A stretch of DNA of 64,000 nt from Burkholderia pyrrocinia (GTDB lineage Bacteria > Pseudomonadota > Gammaproteobacteria > Burkholderiales > Burkholderiaceae): positions 3,038,001 through 3,102,000 of the forward strand of contig NZ_CP024902.1 in the NCBI RefSeq assembly GCF_003330765.1, in the 5' to 3' direction. The notes below the pieces were generated by a model. That model saw only the letters and a list, made by a program, of their open reading frames with translations. It searched no databases and was not told the origin of the DNA. This document shows positions 18,058-26,886 of this stretch, piece by piece. Every line of letters starts with the position of its first letter. Within the stretch, counting starts at the first letter, position 1. The position numbers and the translations under genes are program-made.

Positions 18058-18738
18058 CTACGACATCTCGATCCGCGCGCGCGTCACCGCGAGCAGCGCC
18101 ACCATCGCGCGGCGCGCGCCGTCCTCGTCGCGCACGCGGATCGCATCGCTGACGGCCGTGTGCTCGGCGAGCGACGCGTTGTACACGTCCGCTCGGCGCG
18201 CATTCAGATGCAGTTGCGCCTCGAGCGTGCGATCGATCAGCGCGCCGAGCGGCACCAGCAGCTCGTTGCCGCCGGCCTCGAGCACGCTCAGGTGAAAGCG
18301 CAAGTCGGCGCGCACCCATTCGTCGACGTTGCGCGCAGCGGCCATCGCGCGCGCCGCGTCGTCGATCGCATCGAACGCTTCCGGCGTATGCGCACGCGCG
18401 GCAAGCGCGGCCGCGAACGGCTCGATCATTTCGCGCATCTCCTGCAGCTTCAGCGCGAACGCGAGCGGCGGCGCGACGCGCGCGTACCAGTCGAGCAGGT
18501 CGGCGTCGAGCAGGTTCCACGCGCGGCACGGTCGCACCCGCGTGCCGACCTTCGGCCGCGATTCGACGAGCCCCTTCGACGTCAGCGTGCGCAGCGCCTC
18601 GCGCATCACCGTGCGGCTTACGCCGTACATCTCCATCAGGTCAGGCTCCCTCGGCAGCAGCGACTCGGGCGGATAGTCGCCGCGCAGGATCGCCGTCGCA
18701 AGCCGGAAGGCCGTCTGTCCATGCAGGTCGCGTTGAAT
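18058..18738 (-). CDS. GntR/FadR (FCD) regulator, probable D-galactonate regulator, with likely ATT start
   Basis: About 226 aa. The N-terminal winged helix (QTAFRLATAILRGDYPPES, LMEMYGVSRTVMREALRTL) is followed by an all-helical FCD effector domain (about residues 95-215). An ATG start at 18636 would remove the first helix and half of the DNA-binding domain. The frame stays open upstream to a TAG near 18774 without any ATG, GTG or TTG. GGAG (18749-18746) sits seven bases before an ATT codon (18738) and four before ATC (18741), so a rare ATT start is most likely. It is divergent from dgoD, as in other galactonate loci with a DgoR-type regulator. Confidence 0.85.
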   Translation of the reverse strand: MQRDLHGQTAFRLATAILRGDYPPESLLPREPDLMEMYGVSRTVMREALRTLTSKGLVESRPKVGTRVRPCRAWNLLDADLLDWYARVAPPLAFALKLQEMREMIEPFAAALAARAHTPEAFDAIDDAARAMAAARNVDEWVRADLRFHLSVLEAGGNELLVPLGALIDRTLEAQLHLNARRADVYNASLAEHTAVSDAIRVRDEDGARRAMVALLAVTRARIEMS

Positions 18739-18784
18739 GATCGTTCTCCGTTGGGCCGGCGTGCCGGCAGCCCACTATCTGCAC

Positions 18785-18805
18785 AATAGTGCTATTAATA
18801 CTATT
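18785..18805. promoter_or_regulatory. Candidate GntR-type operator/promoter between the regulator and dgoD
   Basis: AATAG-TG-CTATT is an inverted repeat with a 2-bp centre (18785-18796), and AATAGT is repeated in reverse as ACTATT at 18800-18805. The segment is A+T-rich in a G+C-rich region and lies between the two divergent starts, as expected for an FCD-regulator site overlapping a promoter. Confidence 0.5.
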
Positions 18806-18896
18806 TTTTATCGAGCTACGCTAGGATATCAGTGAAAGCACGCGACCGTGCGCCGCGCCGGAGGGCCCGAGCCGGTCAACCATGGAGACTCCCGTC

Positions 18897-20045
18897 ATGA
18901 AAATCACCCGCCTCGAAACCTTCGTCGTCCCGCCGCGCTGGCTGTTCCTCAAGATCGAAACCGACGAGGGCATCGTCGGCTGGGGCGAGCCGATCGTCGA
19001 AGGGCGCGCACACACGGTCGAGGCCGCCGTGCAGGAGCTGGCCGACTACCTCGTCGGCCGCGACCCGCTGCTGATCGAGGATCACTGGCAGGTGATGTAC
19101 CGCGCGGGCTTCTACCGCGGCGGCCCGATCATGATGAGCGCGATCGCAGGCGTCGACCAGGCGCTGTGGGACATCAAGGGCAAGCATCACGGCGTGCCCG
19201 TGCACGCGCTGCTGGGCGGCCAGGTACGCGATCGCATCAAGGTGTATTCGTGGATCGGCGGCGACCGGCCGAGCGACGTCGCGAACAATGCGCGCGCGGT
19301 CGTCGAGCGCGGCTTCAAGGCAGTGAAGATGAACGGCTCCGAGGAGCTGCAGATCGTCGACACCTACGACAAGGTCGAGCAGGTGATCGCGAACGTCGCG
19401 GCCGTGCGCGACGCGGTCGGCCCGCACGTCGGGATCGGCGTCGACTTCCACGGCCGCGTGCACAAGCCGATGGCGAAGGTGCTCGCGAAGGAGCTCGACC
19501 CGTACAAGCTGATGTTCATCGAGGAGCCCGTGCTGTCGGAAAACGCCGAGGCGCTGCGCGACATCGTCAACCAGACCAACACGCCGATCGCGCTCGGCGA
19601 ACGGCTGTACTCGCGCTGGGACTTCAAGCACATCCTCGCGGGCGGCTACGTGGACATCATCCAGCCCGACGCGTCGCACGCGGGCGGCATCACCGAGTGC
19701 CGCAAGATCGCCACGCTCGCGGAAAGCTACGACGTCGCGCTCGCGCTGCACTGCCCGCTCGGCCCGATCGCGCTCGCCGCATGCCTGCAGCTCGATGCGG
19801 TCAGCTACAACGCGTTCATCCAGGAGCAGAGCCTCGGCATCCACTACAACCAGGGCAACGACCTGCTCGACTACCTGCGCAACCCCGAGGTGTTCCGCTA
19901 CGAGGACGGCTTCGTCGCGATCCCGCAGGGCCCGGGCCTCGGCATCGACGTCAACGAGGAGAAGGTGCGCGAGATGGCCAGGACCGGCCACCGCTGGCGC
20001 AACCCGGTGTGGCGCCACGAGGACGGCAGCGTCGCCGAGTGGTGA
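18897..20045 (+). CDS. dgoD: D-galactonate dehydratase
   Basis: 382-aa enolase-superfamily enzyme that converts D-galactonate to 2-keto-3-deoxy-D-galactonate (De Ley-Doudoroff route). The metal and acid/base residues fall on the same numbers as in the E. coli enzyme: Asp183 and His185 in DFHGRV, Glu209 in IEEPV, then [12 protein letters not shown] and the HCPLGP histidine. The end [15 protein letters not shown] is diagnostic. The start at 18897 (MKITRLE) follows GGAG by nine bases; an earlier ATG at 18882 contains that GGAG. No dgoK, dgoA or dgoT lies nearby, so the later steps must be encoded elsewhere. A strong terminator follows. Confidence 0.96.
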   Translation: MKITRLETFVVPPRWLFLKIETDEGIVGWGEPIVEGRAHTVEAAVQELADYLVGRDPLLIEDHWQVMYRAGFYRGGPIMMSAIAGVDQALWDIKGKHHGVPVHALLGGQVRDRIKVYSWIGGDRPSDVANNARAVVERGFKAVKMNGSEELQIVDTYDKVEQVIANVAAVRDAVGPHVGIGVDFHGRVHKPMAKVLAKELDPYKLMFIEEPVLSENAEALRDIVNQTNTPIALGERLYSRWDFKHILAGGYVDIIQPDASHAGGITECRKIATLAESYDVALALHCPLGPIALAACLQLDAVSYNAFIQEQSLGIHYNQGNDLLDYLRNPEVFRYEDGFVAIPQGPGLGIDVNEEKVREMARTGHRWRNPVWRHEDGSVAEW

Positions 20046-20100
20046 GCGCAATGCGCATCGCGCGCGGCTGCGGCCCGCGCGGTACGCATCGACTTGAGTA

Positions 20101-20134
20101 CGGCCGCCTGATGAACTGACAGGCGGCCGTTTTT
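20101..20134 (+). terminator. Rho-independent terminator of dgoD
   Basis: CGGCCGCCTG (20101-20110) pairs exactly with CAGGCGGCCG (20120-20129) across a 9-base loop, followed by a T5 run. It lies 55 bp after the dgoD stop. Confidence 0.92.
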
Positions 20135-20207
20135 GCATGCGCGGCGAGCATGACATGCGTGGCGCACGCTCGTCGCGCCCTTGCATTGCGCTGCGCAGAA
20201 CCTGCCG

Positions 20208-21140
20208 TCAGCCGAGCGCCGCGAACCCCGGCACGCTGAACGACAGCACGGCGGCCGCGACGAACACGCCGATCATCGTCAGCCCTTCGAGATGCAGGAT
20301 GTTGCGGAACGTGTGCGCGTCCTCGGTCGACGCGGTGCGGCGCAGGCGCGGCAGCGCCGAGAAGCGGTTCAGCCCGCCGAGCACGAGCGCGAGCACGACG
20401 AGCAGCAGCTTCAGCAGCAACACGCGCCCCCACGTGCTGCCGTCGAGCGCCGCGAGCGAGCCGCCGAGCCCGCGCACTGCATTGAGCGCGCCCGTCCCGA
20501 GCACGAATACGACCGCGAAGATCGACGTACGCGACAGTTGCCGGCCGATGCGGATCAGCGAACCGCGCGCGACCGACGAACCGAGCGCCGGCAGCACCGC
20601 GAGCCCGCCCGCGAGCACGAGGCCGCCCCACACGGCCGTCGCGAGCAGGTGCAGCGTCTGCACGCCGACCGCCGCGGACAGCGCGCCCGTATCGGCCGCA
20701 TGGCCGAGCGATGCCTTGCCGGCCGCGACCACGATCACCGCGAGCCACAGCACCGCGTGCGCGCCCCGGCCGTCCGGCTTCGCCAGCGCGACGATCGCGA
20801 GCACCACCGCGCCGGCGAACGCGACGCTCCACGCGAAGCCCGTGTGCGTCTGCACCAGCACGGTCGGGATCGCGGCGAAGGCGCCGCCGAGCCCCGCGCC
20901 GCTCATCGTCGCGGCCTCGTAGACGAGCCAGCCGAGATCCGCGAGCACGAGCGCCAGCGCCGCCGCGACCAGCGAATGTTGCGCGCGCAGCCATGCGGGA
21001 TGCGAAGGCGCGATGACCGGCCGCGCGCCGTCCTTGCCGAGCCACGCCTTGAGCAGCGCCGAGCCGATCGCCATCGCGAGCGCGGCGTCCATCAGCGCCG
21101 CGAGCGCGACCTGCCCGATCCACAAGCTGTCGAACTTCAT
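20208..21140 (-). CDS. CopD-family membrane protein (copper resistance D-like)
   Basis: 310-aa protein with about eight hydrophobic helices. It starts MKFDSLWIGQVALAALMDAALA and has the CopD-domain block HLLATAVWGGLVLAGGLAVLP with histidine and tryptophan, then a second HLEGLTM histidine near the C-terminus. CopD proteins act with CopC in copper import or export across the inner membrane. No copC, copA or copB is adjacent, so the copper role is family-based only. GGGAGGG lies upstream of the start. A promoter-containing gap separates it from divergent cytochrome genes. Confidence 0.85.
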   Translation of the reverse strand: MKFDSLWIGQVALAALMDAALAMAIGSALLKAWLGKDGARPVIAPSHPAWLRAQHSLVAAALALVLADLGWLVYEAATMSGAGLGGAFAAIPTVLVQTHTGFAWSVAFAGAVVLAIVALAKPDGRGAHAVLWLAVIVVAAGKASLGHAADTGALSAAVGVQTLHLLATAVWGGLVLAGGLAVLPALGSSVARGSLIRIGRQLSRTSIFAVVFVLGTGALNAVRGLGGSLAALDGSTWGRVLLLKLLLVVLALVLGGLNRFSALPRLRRTASTEDAHTFRNILHLEGLTMIGVFVAAAVLSFSVPGFAALG

Positions 21141-21530
21141 CGCGCGCACCCTCCCGCAAACGGCAGGCCGGCAGTGCGGCGGCAACGGGACAGACAGCGT
21201 GAAGAAGGCAACGGCACGGTAGAAAACGTCATCGATGAATCCGGAAACGGGAGAAATGACTGGACCTGCGGCGGAGGCGGCGCCGCGCGACCCGCGAGTG
21301 TACGGTCTTCGATGGTGAAAGCGCACGCCGGTTCACACAGCCGCTGCGCAATGCGCGTCAAATTGTCGCAAGTCGCAAACAGACAGGAACCCATGTCCTT
21401 TTGCCAAATAGCCGTCATTACCCATCGATGATAGAATGCCGCGTCGCAGCAGCCCGGCTGTCCTGCCGTCCATGCGCCGAGCCGATCGTAGCCCGGACAA
21501 GGTCCCCGACGAATAAACATGGAGTCCCGT
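21141..21530. other. Divergent promoter region between the copD-like gene and the cytochrome pair
   Basis: 390 bp without a credible gene. A TAGAAT hexamer at 21432-21437 could be a -10 element for the cytochrome genes, but no convincing -35 stands 17 bp before it. The part nearest 21140 is presumably the leader of the copD-like gene. No palindromic operator was recognised. Confidence 0.4.
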
Positions 21531-22280
21531 GTGTCTTCAAGACGCCTCTTCCGTCCGCTGCTCGCCGTTCTGTTGATCGGCGGAGCGGGCCTTATGAGCG
21601 CTGCCCAAGCGCAGACCAAGCCCACGGAGCAAGCCGCCCAGCAAGCGCCGCTCAAGGCACCCGATACGATGGCCGAGCGCGTGCGCGGCTGTACTGCATG
21701 CCATGGCGTCCACGGCCAGGGCACGGACAACGACTACTTCCCGCGTCTTGCCGGCAAGCCGGCCGAGTACCTGTACAACCAGCTCGTCAACTTCCGTGAC
21801 GGCCGGCGCAAGTACCCGCCGATGAACTACCTGCTGACGTACCTGAACGACGATTACCTGCGCGAGATCGCCGAGCACTTCTCGGCCGAGCGTCCGCCGT
21901 ACCCGACGCCGGCGAAGTCGATGCTGCCGGCCGCGACGCTCGCGCGCGGCAAGCAGCTCGTCACGCAGGGCGATCCGTCCCGCAAGCTGCCGGCCTGCGT
22001 GGCCTGCCACGGCGCAGGGTTGACCGGCATGCAGCCGGCGATCCCGGGCCTCGTCGGCCTGCACGCCGATTACCTGAGCGCACAGCTCGGCGCATGGCGC
22101 TCGGGCAACCGCCACGCCAAGGCACCCGACTGCATGCATGACATCGCATCGAAGCTTTCCGACGAAGACGTGACGGCCGTGACCGCATGGCTCGCAGCAC
22201 AACCGGCGCCCGCCAACCCCGTGCCGGCCCCGGCGCGTTCGATGAAGACTCCGCTCGCCTGCGGCAGCGAACCGCAATAA
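21531..22280 (+). CDS. Diheme cytochrome c (c4-like), exported
   Basis: About 249-aa periplasmic electron carrier. A signal peptide (LLAVLLIGGAGLMSAAQA) precedes the mature part. Two heme c sites are visible: CTACH and CVACH, each followed by a domain with a later methionine candidate, the layout of cytochrome c4. The GTG at 21531 is chosen because GGAG stands six bases upstream; the alternative ATG at 21519 adds four residues and has no ribosome site. The next gene, a triheme cytochrome, begins 19 bp after the stop, so they are one operon. Confidence 0.9.
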   Translation: MSSRRLFRPLLAVLLIGGAGLMSAAQAQTKPTEQAAQQAPLKAPDTMAERVRGCTACHGVHGQGTDNDYFPRLAGKPAEYLYNQLVNFRDGRRKYPPMNYLLTYLNDDYLREIAEHFSAERPPYPTPAKSMLPAATLARGKQLVTQGDPSRKLPACVACHGAGLTGMQPAIPGLVGLHADYLSAQLGAWRSGNRHAKAPDCMHDIASKLSDEDVTAVTAWLAAQPAPANPVPAPARSMKTPLACGSEPQ

Positions 22281-22299
22281 GGCAAGGGAGACAGACACA

Positions 22300-23598
22300 A
22301 TGAAACGCAAGTCCCTGTTTGCACTCTCGGCTGTCGCGATCGTCGCGGCCGTCGCCCTCGTCCCGGTCCTGTGGCCGGGCAACGACACGCTGCACGGCGC
22401 CTCCGCCGTCGCGGCCACGCCGGCCGACCAGGCCGCGCTGATCAAGAAGGGCGAATACCTCGCGCGCGTCGGCGACTGTATCGCGTGCCACACCGTGCGC
22501 GGCGGCAAGTCGTTCGCGGGCGGCCTGCCGATGGCCACGCCGTTCGGCACGATGTACACGCCGAACATCACGCCGGACGACCAGAACGGCATCGGCAAGT
22601 GGACGTCGGACGACTTCTACCGCGCGATGCACTCGGGTCGCTCGAAGGACGGCAGCCTGCTCTACCCGGGCTTCCCGTTCGCGAGCTACACGAAGGTCAC
22701 GCGCGCCGATTCGGACGCGATCTACGCGTACCTGCGCTCGGTCGCGCCGGTGTCGGTACCGAGCCGTCCGCACGAACTGAAGTTCCCGTTCAACAACCGC
22801 AACCTGCTGATCGGCTGGCGCACGCTGTTCTTCAAGGAAGGCGAGTACAAGCCGGATCCGACGAAGTCGGTCGAATGGAACCGCGGCGCGTACCTCGTCG
22901 AAGGCCTCGGCCATTGCTCGATGTGCCATACGTCGATCAACATGATGGGCGGCCCGGTGAGCTCGTCGGCGTTCGCCGGCGGCCTGATCCCGCTGCAGAA
23001 CTGGTATGCGCCGTCGCTGACGAACGACAAGGAACTCGGCCTCGGCGACTGGCACGTGCAGGAGCTGTCCGACCTGCTGCAGGCCGGCGTGTCGCACAAG
23101 GGCGCGGTGTTCGGCCCGATGGCGGACGTGGTCCACAACAGCCTGCAGTACATGAGCGACGAAGATACGCGCGCGATGTCGACGTACCTGAAGTCGATCC
23201 CGCAGAAGGCTGAAGCGCCGAAGAACATGCAGTACGAGCCGTCGAAGCAGTTCGGCAACACGCTGTTCGACCAGGGCAAGAAGATCTACGCGGACAACTG
23301 CGCGACCTGCCACGCCGCAACCGGCTCCGGCAAGCCGCCCGCTTATCCGCCGCTCGCGGGCAACCACTCGATCGTGATGGAATCGGCAGTCAACCCGATC
23401 CGCATGGTGCTGAACGGTGGCTATCCGCCGAGCACGTTCAAGAATCCGCGTCCGTACGGGATGCCGCCGTTCGCACAATCGCTGTCGAACCAGGAGGTTG
23501 CGGCGGTCGTTACGTACATCCGCATGTCGTGGGGCAACAACGGTACGCCGATCTCGCCGCAACAGGTGAGCGACCTGCGTTCCGCTCCGCTCGACTGA
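22300..23598 (+). CDS. Triheme cytochrome c (alcohol/gluconate dehydrogenase cytochrome-subunit type)
   Basis: 432-aa exported or membrane-anchored protein with an N-terminal hydrophobic segment (LFALSAVAIVAAVALVPVLW) and three heme c motifs: CIACH, CSMCH and CATCH. Spacing and sequence (GEYLARVGDCIACHT, YLVEGLGHCSMCHT) match the cytochrome subunit of membrane-bound flavin or PQQ dehydrogenases, which pass electrons to ubiquinone or an oxidase. The dehydrogenase subunits usually encoded with it are absent here; its only partner is the diheme cytochrome just upstream. AAGGGAGA precedes the ATG. Confidence 0.93.
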   Translation: MKRKSLFALSAVAIVAAVALVPVLWPGNDTLHGASAVAATPADQAALIKKGEYLARVGDCIACHTVRGGKSFAGGLPMATPFGTMYTPNITPDDQNGIGKWTSDDFYRAMHSGRSKDGSLLYPGFPFASYTKVTRADSDAIYAYLRSVAPVSVPSRPHELKFPFNNRNLLIGWRTLFFKEGEYKPDPTKSVEWNRGAYLVEGLGHCSMCHTSINMMGGPVSSSAFAGGLIPLQNWYAPSLTNDKELGLGDWHVQELSDLLQAGVSHKGAVFGPMADVVHNSLQYMSDEDTRAMSTYLKSIPQKAEAPKNMQYEPSKQFGNTLFDQGKKIYADNCATCHAATGSGKPPAYPPLAGNHSIVMESAVNPIRMVLNGGYPPSTFKNPRPYGMPPFAQSLSNQEVAAVVTYIRMSWGNNGTPISPQQVSDLRSAPLD

Positions 23599-23617
23599 CC
23601 ATCGGGTGACGCTAACG

Positions 23618-23660
23618 GGGCGCGGCTGCGGGAAACCGCGGCCGCGCCCTTTTGTTTTTT
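23618..23660 (+). terminator. Strong Rho-independent terminator of the cytochrome operon
   Basis: A 14-bp stem (23618-23631 with 23636-23649, one G-T pair) closed by a GAAA tetraloop and followed by TTTTGTTTTTT. Confidence 0.95.
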
Positions 23661-23729
23661 GCTTTTTCAGCGATGCACCTCTGCGCGGGCCGCGCGACGC
23701 ATCGCCGATCATATAACTCAAGAGTGTCT

Positions 23730-25175
23730 ATGTCTTTCGCATCCCTCGGCCTGGCCGAACCGCTCGTCAGGGCGGTCAACGAGCTGGGCTACACATCGCC
23801 TACGCCGATCCAATCGCAGGCGATTCCTGCCGTGCTCGGCGGCGGCGACCTGCTCGCCGGTGCGCAAACCGGCACGGGCAAGACCGCCGGCTTCACGCTG
23901 CCGATCCTGCAACGCCTCCACACGTTCTACGCCGAAAACCACAACGCGAAGCGCGCGGTACGCGCGCTGATCCTCACGCCGACGCGCGAACTCGCCGCCC
24001 AGGTCGAGGAAAGCGTGCGTGCGTACGGCAAGTACCTGAAGCTGCGCTCGACCGTGATGTTCGGCGGCGTCAGCATCAATCCGCAGATCGATGCGCTCAG
24101 GCGCGGCGTCGACATCGTCGTCGCGACGCCGGGCCGCCTGCTCGATCACATGCAGCAGAAGACGATCGACCTGTCGAATCTCGACATCCTCGTGCTCGAC
24201 GAAGCCGACCGGATGCTCGACATGGGCTTCATCCACGACATCAAGCGCGTGCTCGCGAAGCTGCCGCCGCGCCGCCAGAACCTGCTGTTCTCGGCGACCT
24301 TCTCCGACGAGATCAAGGCGCTTGCCGACAGCCTGCTCGACTCGCCCGCGCTGATCGAAGTCGCACGCCGCAACACGACCGCCGAGAGCATCGCGCAGAA
24401 GATCCACCCGGTCGATCGCGACCGCAAGCGCGAACTGCTCACGCACCTGATCCGCGAACACAACTGGTTCCAGGTGCTCGTGTTCACGCGCACGAAGCAC
24501 GGCGCGAACCGGCTCGCCGAGCAGTTGACGAAGGACGACATCAGCGCGATGGCGATCCACGGCAACAAGAGCCAGTCGGCACGCACGCGCGCGCTGGCCG
24601 AGTTCAAGAACAGCACGCTGCAGGTGCTCGTCGCGACCGATATTGCCGCGCGCGGGATCGACATCGATCAATTGCCGCACGTCGTCAACTTCGACCTGCC
24701 GAACGTGCCCGAGGATTACGTGCACCGGATCGGCCGCACGGGCCGCGCGGGCGCGACCGGCGAAGCCGTGTCGCTCGTGTGCGTCGACGAGAAGCAGCTG
24801 CTGCGCGACATCGAGCGGCTGATCAAGCGCGAGATTCCGCAGGAAGTGATCGCGGGCTTCGAACCCGATCCGAACGTGAAGCCGGAGCCGATCCAGTTGC
24901 GCCGCGGGCAGCAGCAGCCGCGCAGCGGTGGCGGTGGTGGCGGCGGCAATCGCCAGCCGCGCGCGGGCGGCTCAGGCCAGCCGGCCGCAAAACGCGAAGG
25001 CAACGCGCAACCGAAAGCGTCGCAGCAGAAGGCCGCGAAGCCGCGCACGCAAGGCGGCGCCGGCGGTACTGGCGGACGCCCGGCGGGCGGCGGCAACAGC
25101 GCACGCCCCGCGAGCGGCAACGCCGCGCACGCGAACCGCAACCGTTCGTCGCGCAGCGGCCAGCGCGGTCACTGA
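23730..25175 (+). CDS. rhlE: DEAD-box ATP-dependent RNA helicase RhlE
   Basis: 481-aa cytoplasmic RNA helicase linked in other bacteria to ribosome assembly, RNA decay and growth in the cold. Motifs in order: Q motif ([10 protein letters not shown]), I AQTGTGKT, Ia [14 protein letters not shown] within [38 protein letters not shown] and [12 protein letters not shown]. After about residue 385 the tail is low-complexity (Gly, Gln, Arg, Pro, Ala), typical of RhlE and probably RNA-binding. The start ATG at 23730 gives the usual MSFASLGL beginning. The stop overlaps the end of a convergent gene by seven bases. Confidence 0.95.
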   Translation: MSFASLGLAEPLVRAVNELGYTSPTPIQSQAIPAVLGGGDLLAGAQTGTGKTAGFTLPILQRLHTFYAENHNAKRAVRALILTPTRELAAQVEESVRAYGKYLKLRSTVMFGGVSINPQIDALRRGVDIVVATPGRLLDHMQQKTIDLSNLDILVLDEADRMLDMGFIHDIKRVLAKLPPRRQNLLFSATFSDEIKALADSLLDSPALIEVARRNTTAESIAQKIHPVDRDRKRELLTHLIREHNWFQVLVFTRTKHGANRLAEQLTKDDISAMAIHGNKSQSARTRALAEFKNSTLQVLVATDIAARGIDIDQLPHVVNFDLPNVPEDYVHRIGRTGRAGATGEAVSLVCVDEKQLLRDIERLIKREIPQEVIAGFEPDPNVKPEPIQLRRGQQQPRSGGGGGGGNRQPRAGGSGQPAAKREGNAQPKASQQKAAKPRTQGGAGGTGGRPAGGGNSARPASGNAAHANRNRSSRSGQRGH

Positions 25176-25675
25176 AGCCGCGCGGCCGCGCGCCGCAGGT
25201 GCTCGACCTGGCGTTGCCAGCGTGCGAGCACCGCGGCGCGCTCCCCTTCCAGCGTGAACGTGACGCCTGTCGCGAGACGCGCATAGCCGACCCGCTGCGC
25301 ATCGCCGTGCGCGATCGTCGCGGCGAATCCGGCCAGTCCGCCGAAGTCGCCTTCGAGCGGCTCGATCCTCAATTGCGCCTGAAAGAACGCGCCGTCCGCG
25401 ACGAGTGTCAACGCGGCCGCGCGCCGTTGCGCGATCGCGCTCGCCGCACGCGATTGCGGCCATAGCGCGACCAGCAGAGTGCGCGCATCGTGCGCATAGA
25501 TCTCGCCGACGCCGAGCAGCGTCGTGCGCAACTGGCCGTCGTCGGTCGCGACGATCAACGATGCGGCGATATCGGCATGACGCTCGAGTGCGGTGCCGTC
25601 GAACATCGATACGACGGCCGGCGGCCACGCGTCGAACGTCCATTGTTCGAGCGCGTGGCGATGGGTATCGGTCAT
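25169..25675 (-). CDS. Putative FMN-binding split-barrel (PNPOx-like) protein
   Basis: 168-aa protein of uncertain function. The strands [22 protein letters not shown] and [16 protein letters not shown] followed by [23 protein letters not shown] resemble the flavin-binding split barrel of pyridoxamine-phosphate-oxidase-like proteins, but no clear catalytic residue is recognisable. Its stop codon overlaps the rhlE stop tail-to-tail (25169-25175). The gene lies 70 bp downstream of a ferritin-like gene on the same strand and may be co-transcribed with it. Confidence 0.7.
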   Translation of the reverse strand: MTDTHRHALEQWTFDAWPPAVVSMFDGTALERHADIAASLIVATDDGQLRTTLLGVGEIYAHDARTLLVALWPQSRAASAIAQRRAAALTLVADGAFFQAQLRIEPLEGDFGGLAGFAATIAHGDAQRVGYARLATGVTFTLEGERAAVLARWQRQVEHLRRAAARLQ

Positions 25676-25745
25676 GGTGGCGCGGCCCCGGTGCGGATCG
25701 GATGATGATGCGTCAGCATACGCTCGACGGGCCGCGCCGCGGCGA

Positions 25746-26573
25746 TCAGCGCAAGAATACGTGCCGCGTGATCTTCGTGAGCGGATAGTGGATGCCCGGC
25801 TGGATCTTCGCGGGCAGGTCGAGCGGCTTGAGCAGCATCTTCACGCACATATCGGCCGACAGGTTGTGCCGCACGAGCGAACTGATGCGCGCGACGCGCT
25901 CGCGGTTGTATTGGCTGTCGCCGACGCGATCGGGATAGCGGATCGCGAACACGTGGCGCAGCGCGATCTCGGAATCCTCGTTCTTGATTTCCATCACGCG
26001 GCGCATCAGCGCGCCGAGCACCGCGAGCCGGCCATTGCCTTCGAGCTGGTTGTACTTCTTGAAGAACTTGAAGAAGTGCTTGTAGTGACGCACTTCGTCG
26101 GTACGGATGTTGTCGGTAATTTCCTTCAACACGGGCTCATCCGAGCATTCGTTGATCGCGCGATAGAGCGTGGCCGTGCCCGTCTCGACGACGCAGCGCG
26201 CGACCATCTCGAGCGCGCGGGTCTTCTCGAACGCCTCGACCAGGCAGGTCTTCGAATACTCGGCAAAGAAATTTGCGAATGCGGCATCCCAGTCGAACTC
26301 GGGCCACACGTGCGCGATGTACGCCTTCAGCGCGCGGCCGTGCTGCAATTCTTCGTGCTCCCATACATTGTTGAGCCACTCGGATACTTCAGGATCGTCG
26401 TTGAAGAATTCGCTCAGATTGCTCGTGTAGAGATCCGAGCCGCTTTCGATGAACGACGACGCGCACAGCAGCAGCAGCAGATCCTCGTTCGCGGCGGCAC
26501 GCTGACGATCGATCCGGTTCAGGTCGATGTCCTCGATTCGCCACGGCATGACATGCGTCGTTTTAGTGTCCAT
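25746..26573 (-). CDS. Ferritin-like di-iron protein
   Basis: 275-aa mostly helical protein. The residues expected for a di-iron centre occur as FIESGSDLY, WEHEELQHGRAL (ExxxxH), VETGTATLYRA and RTDEVRHYKHFFKFF (ExxH), the E-(ExxH) repeat of the ferritin-like superfamily that includes acyl-ACP desaturases and rubrerythrins. It has no signal peptide or membrane helix. The substrate is not identifiable; an acyl-ACP desaturase-like or hydroxylase role is possible. The start ATG is at 26573. A flavin-barrel-like gene follows. Confidence 0.8.
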   Translation of the reverse strand: MDTKTTHVMPWRIEDIDLNRIDRQRAAANEDLLLLLCASSFIESGSDLYTSNLSEFFNDDPEVSEWLNNVWEHEELQHGRALKAYIAHVWPEFDWDAAFANFFAEYSKTCLVEAFEKTRALEMVARCVVETGTATLYRAINECSDEPVLKEITDNIRTDEVRHYKHFFKFFKKYNQLEGNGRLAVLGALMRRVMEIKNEDSEIALRHVFAIRYPDRVGDSQYNRERVARISSLVRHNLSADMCVKMLLKPLDLPAKIQPGIHYPLTKITRHVFLR

Positions 26574-26886
26574 GGTGGTGCGCTCCCAGTCGTCGCACGG
26601 GGGCCGGCCCGTGCCTTCGGCACAGGCGCCAACCGTCCCGCAGGCGGCGTATTACTTGCGTTTATAGTGAGTTGGTCCGGCCGAACCATGCTGGCATCTT
26701 AGCCGGACTTCGACGTTCGTGCTCCAGAGCACTGACCATACCCGACAAGCGCAGTTCCATAGCGTCTGTTGCCGTTCGTTAGACGAGTCCTTCGAACCGC
26801 TTGCAACCGTTCAATGGTACGGCCGCACCAAACGAAACGGGCGGCCGTTCGGCCGCCCGTCGAGCGCATGAAGCGGAAGCGAACCG
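26574..26886. other. 313-bp intergenic region between two minus-strand genes
   Basis: Contains the terminator of the gamma-glutamyltransferase gene (26828-26860) and the presumed promoter/leader of the ferritin-like gene near 26580-26700, where a slightly A+T-richer stretch (TATTACTTGCGTTTATAG) stands. No coding frame with local codon preference was seen. Confidence 0.4.
26828..26860 (-). terminator. Rho-independent terminator after gamma-glutamyltransferase
   Basis: On the minus strand, ACGGGCGGCC and GGCCGCCCGT (26860-26851 and 26846-26837) form an exact 10-bp stem with a GAAC loop, followed by TTCGTTT. It lies 27 bp after the stop codon of the ggt-like gene. Confidence 0.85.

Noticed and set aside
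18058-18636. GntR regulator starting at the ATG at 18636
   Set aside because: Would delete the first helix of the winged-helix domain; the upstream frame encodes it with good similarity to FadR-type proteins.
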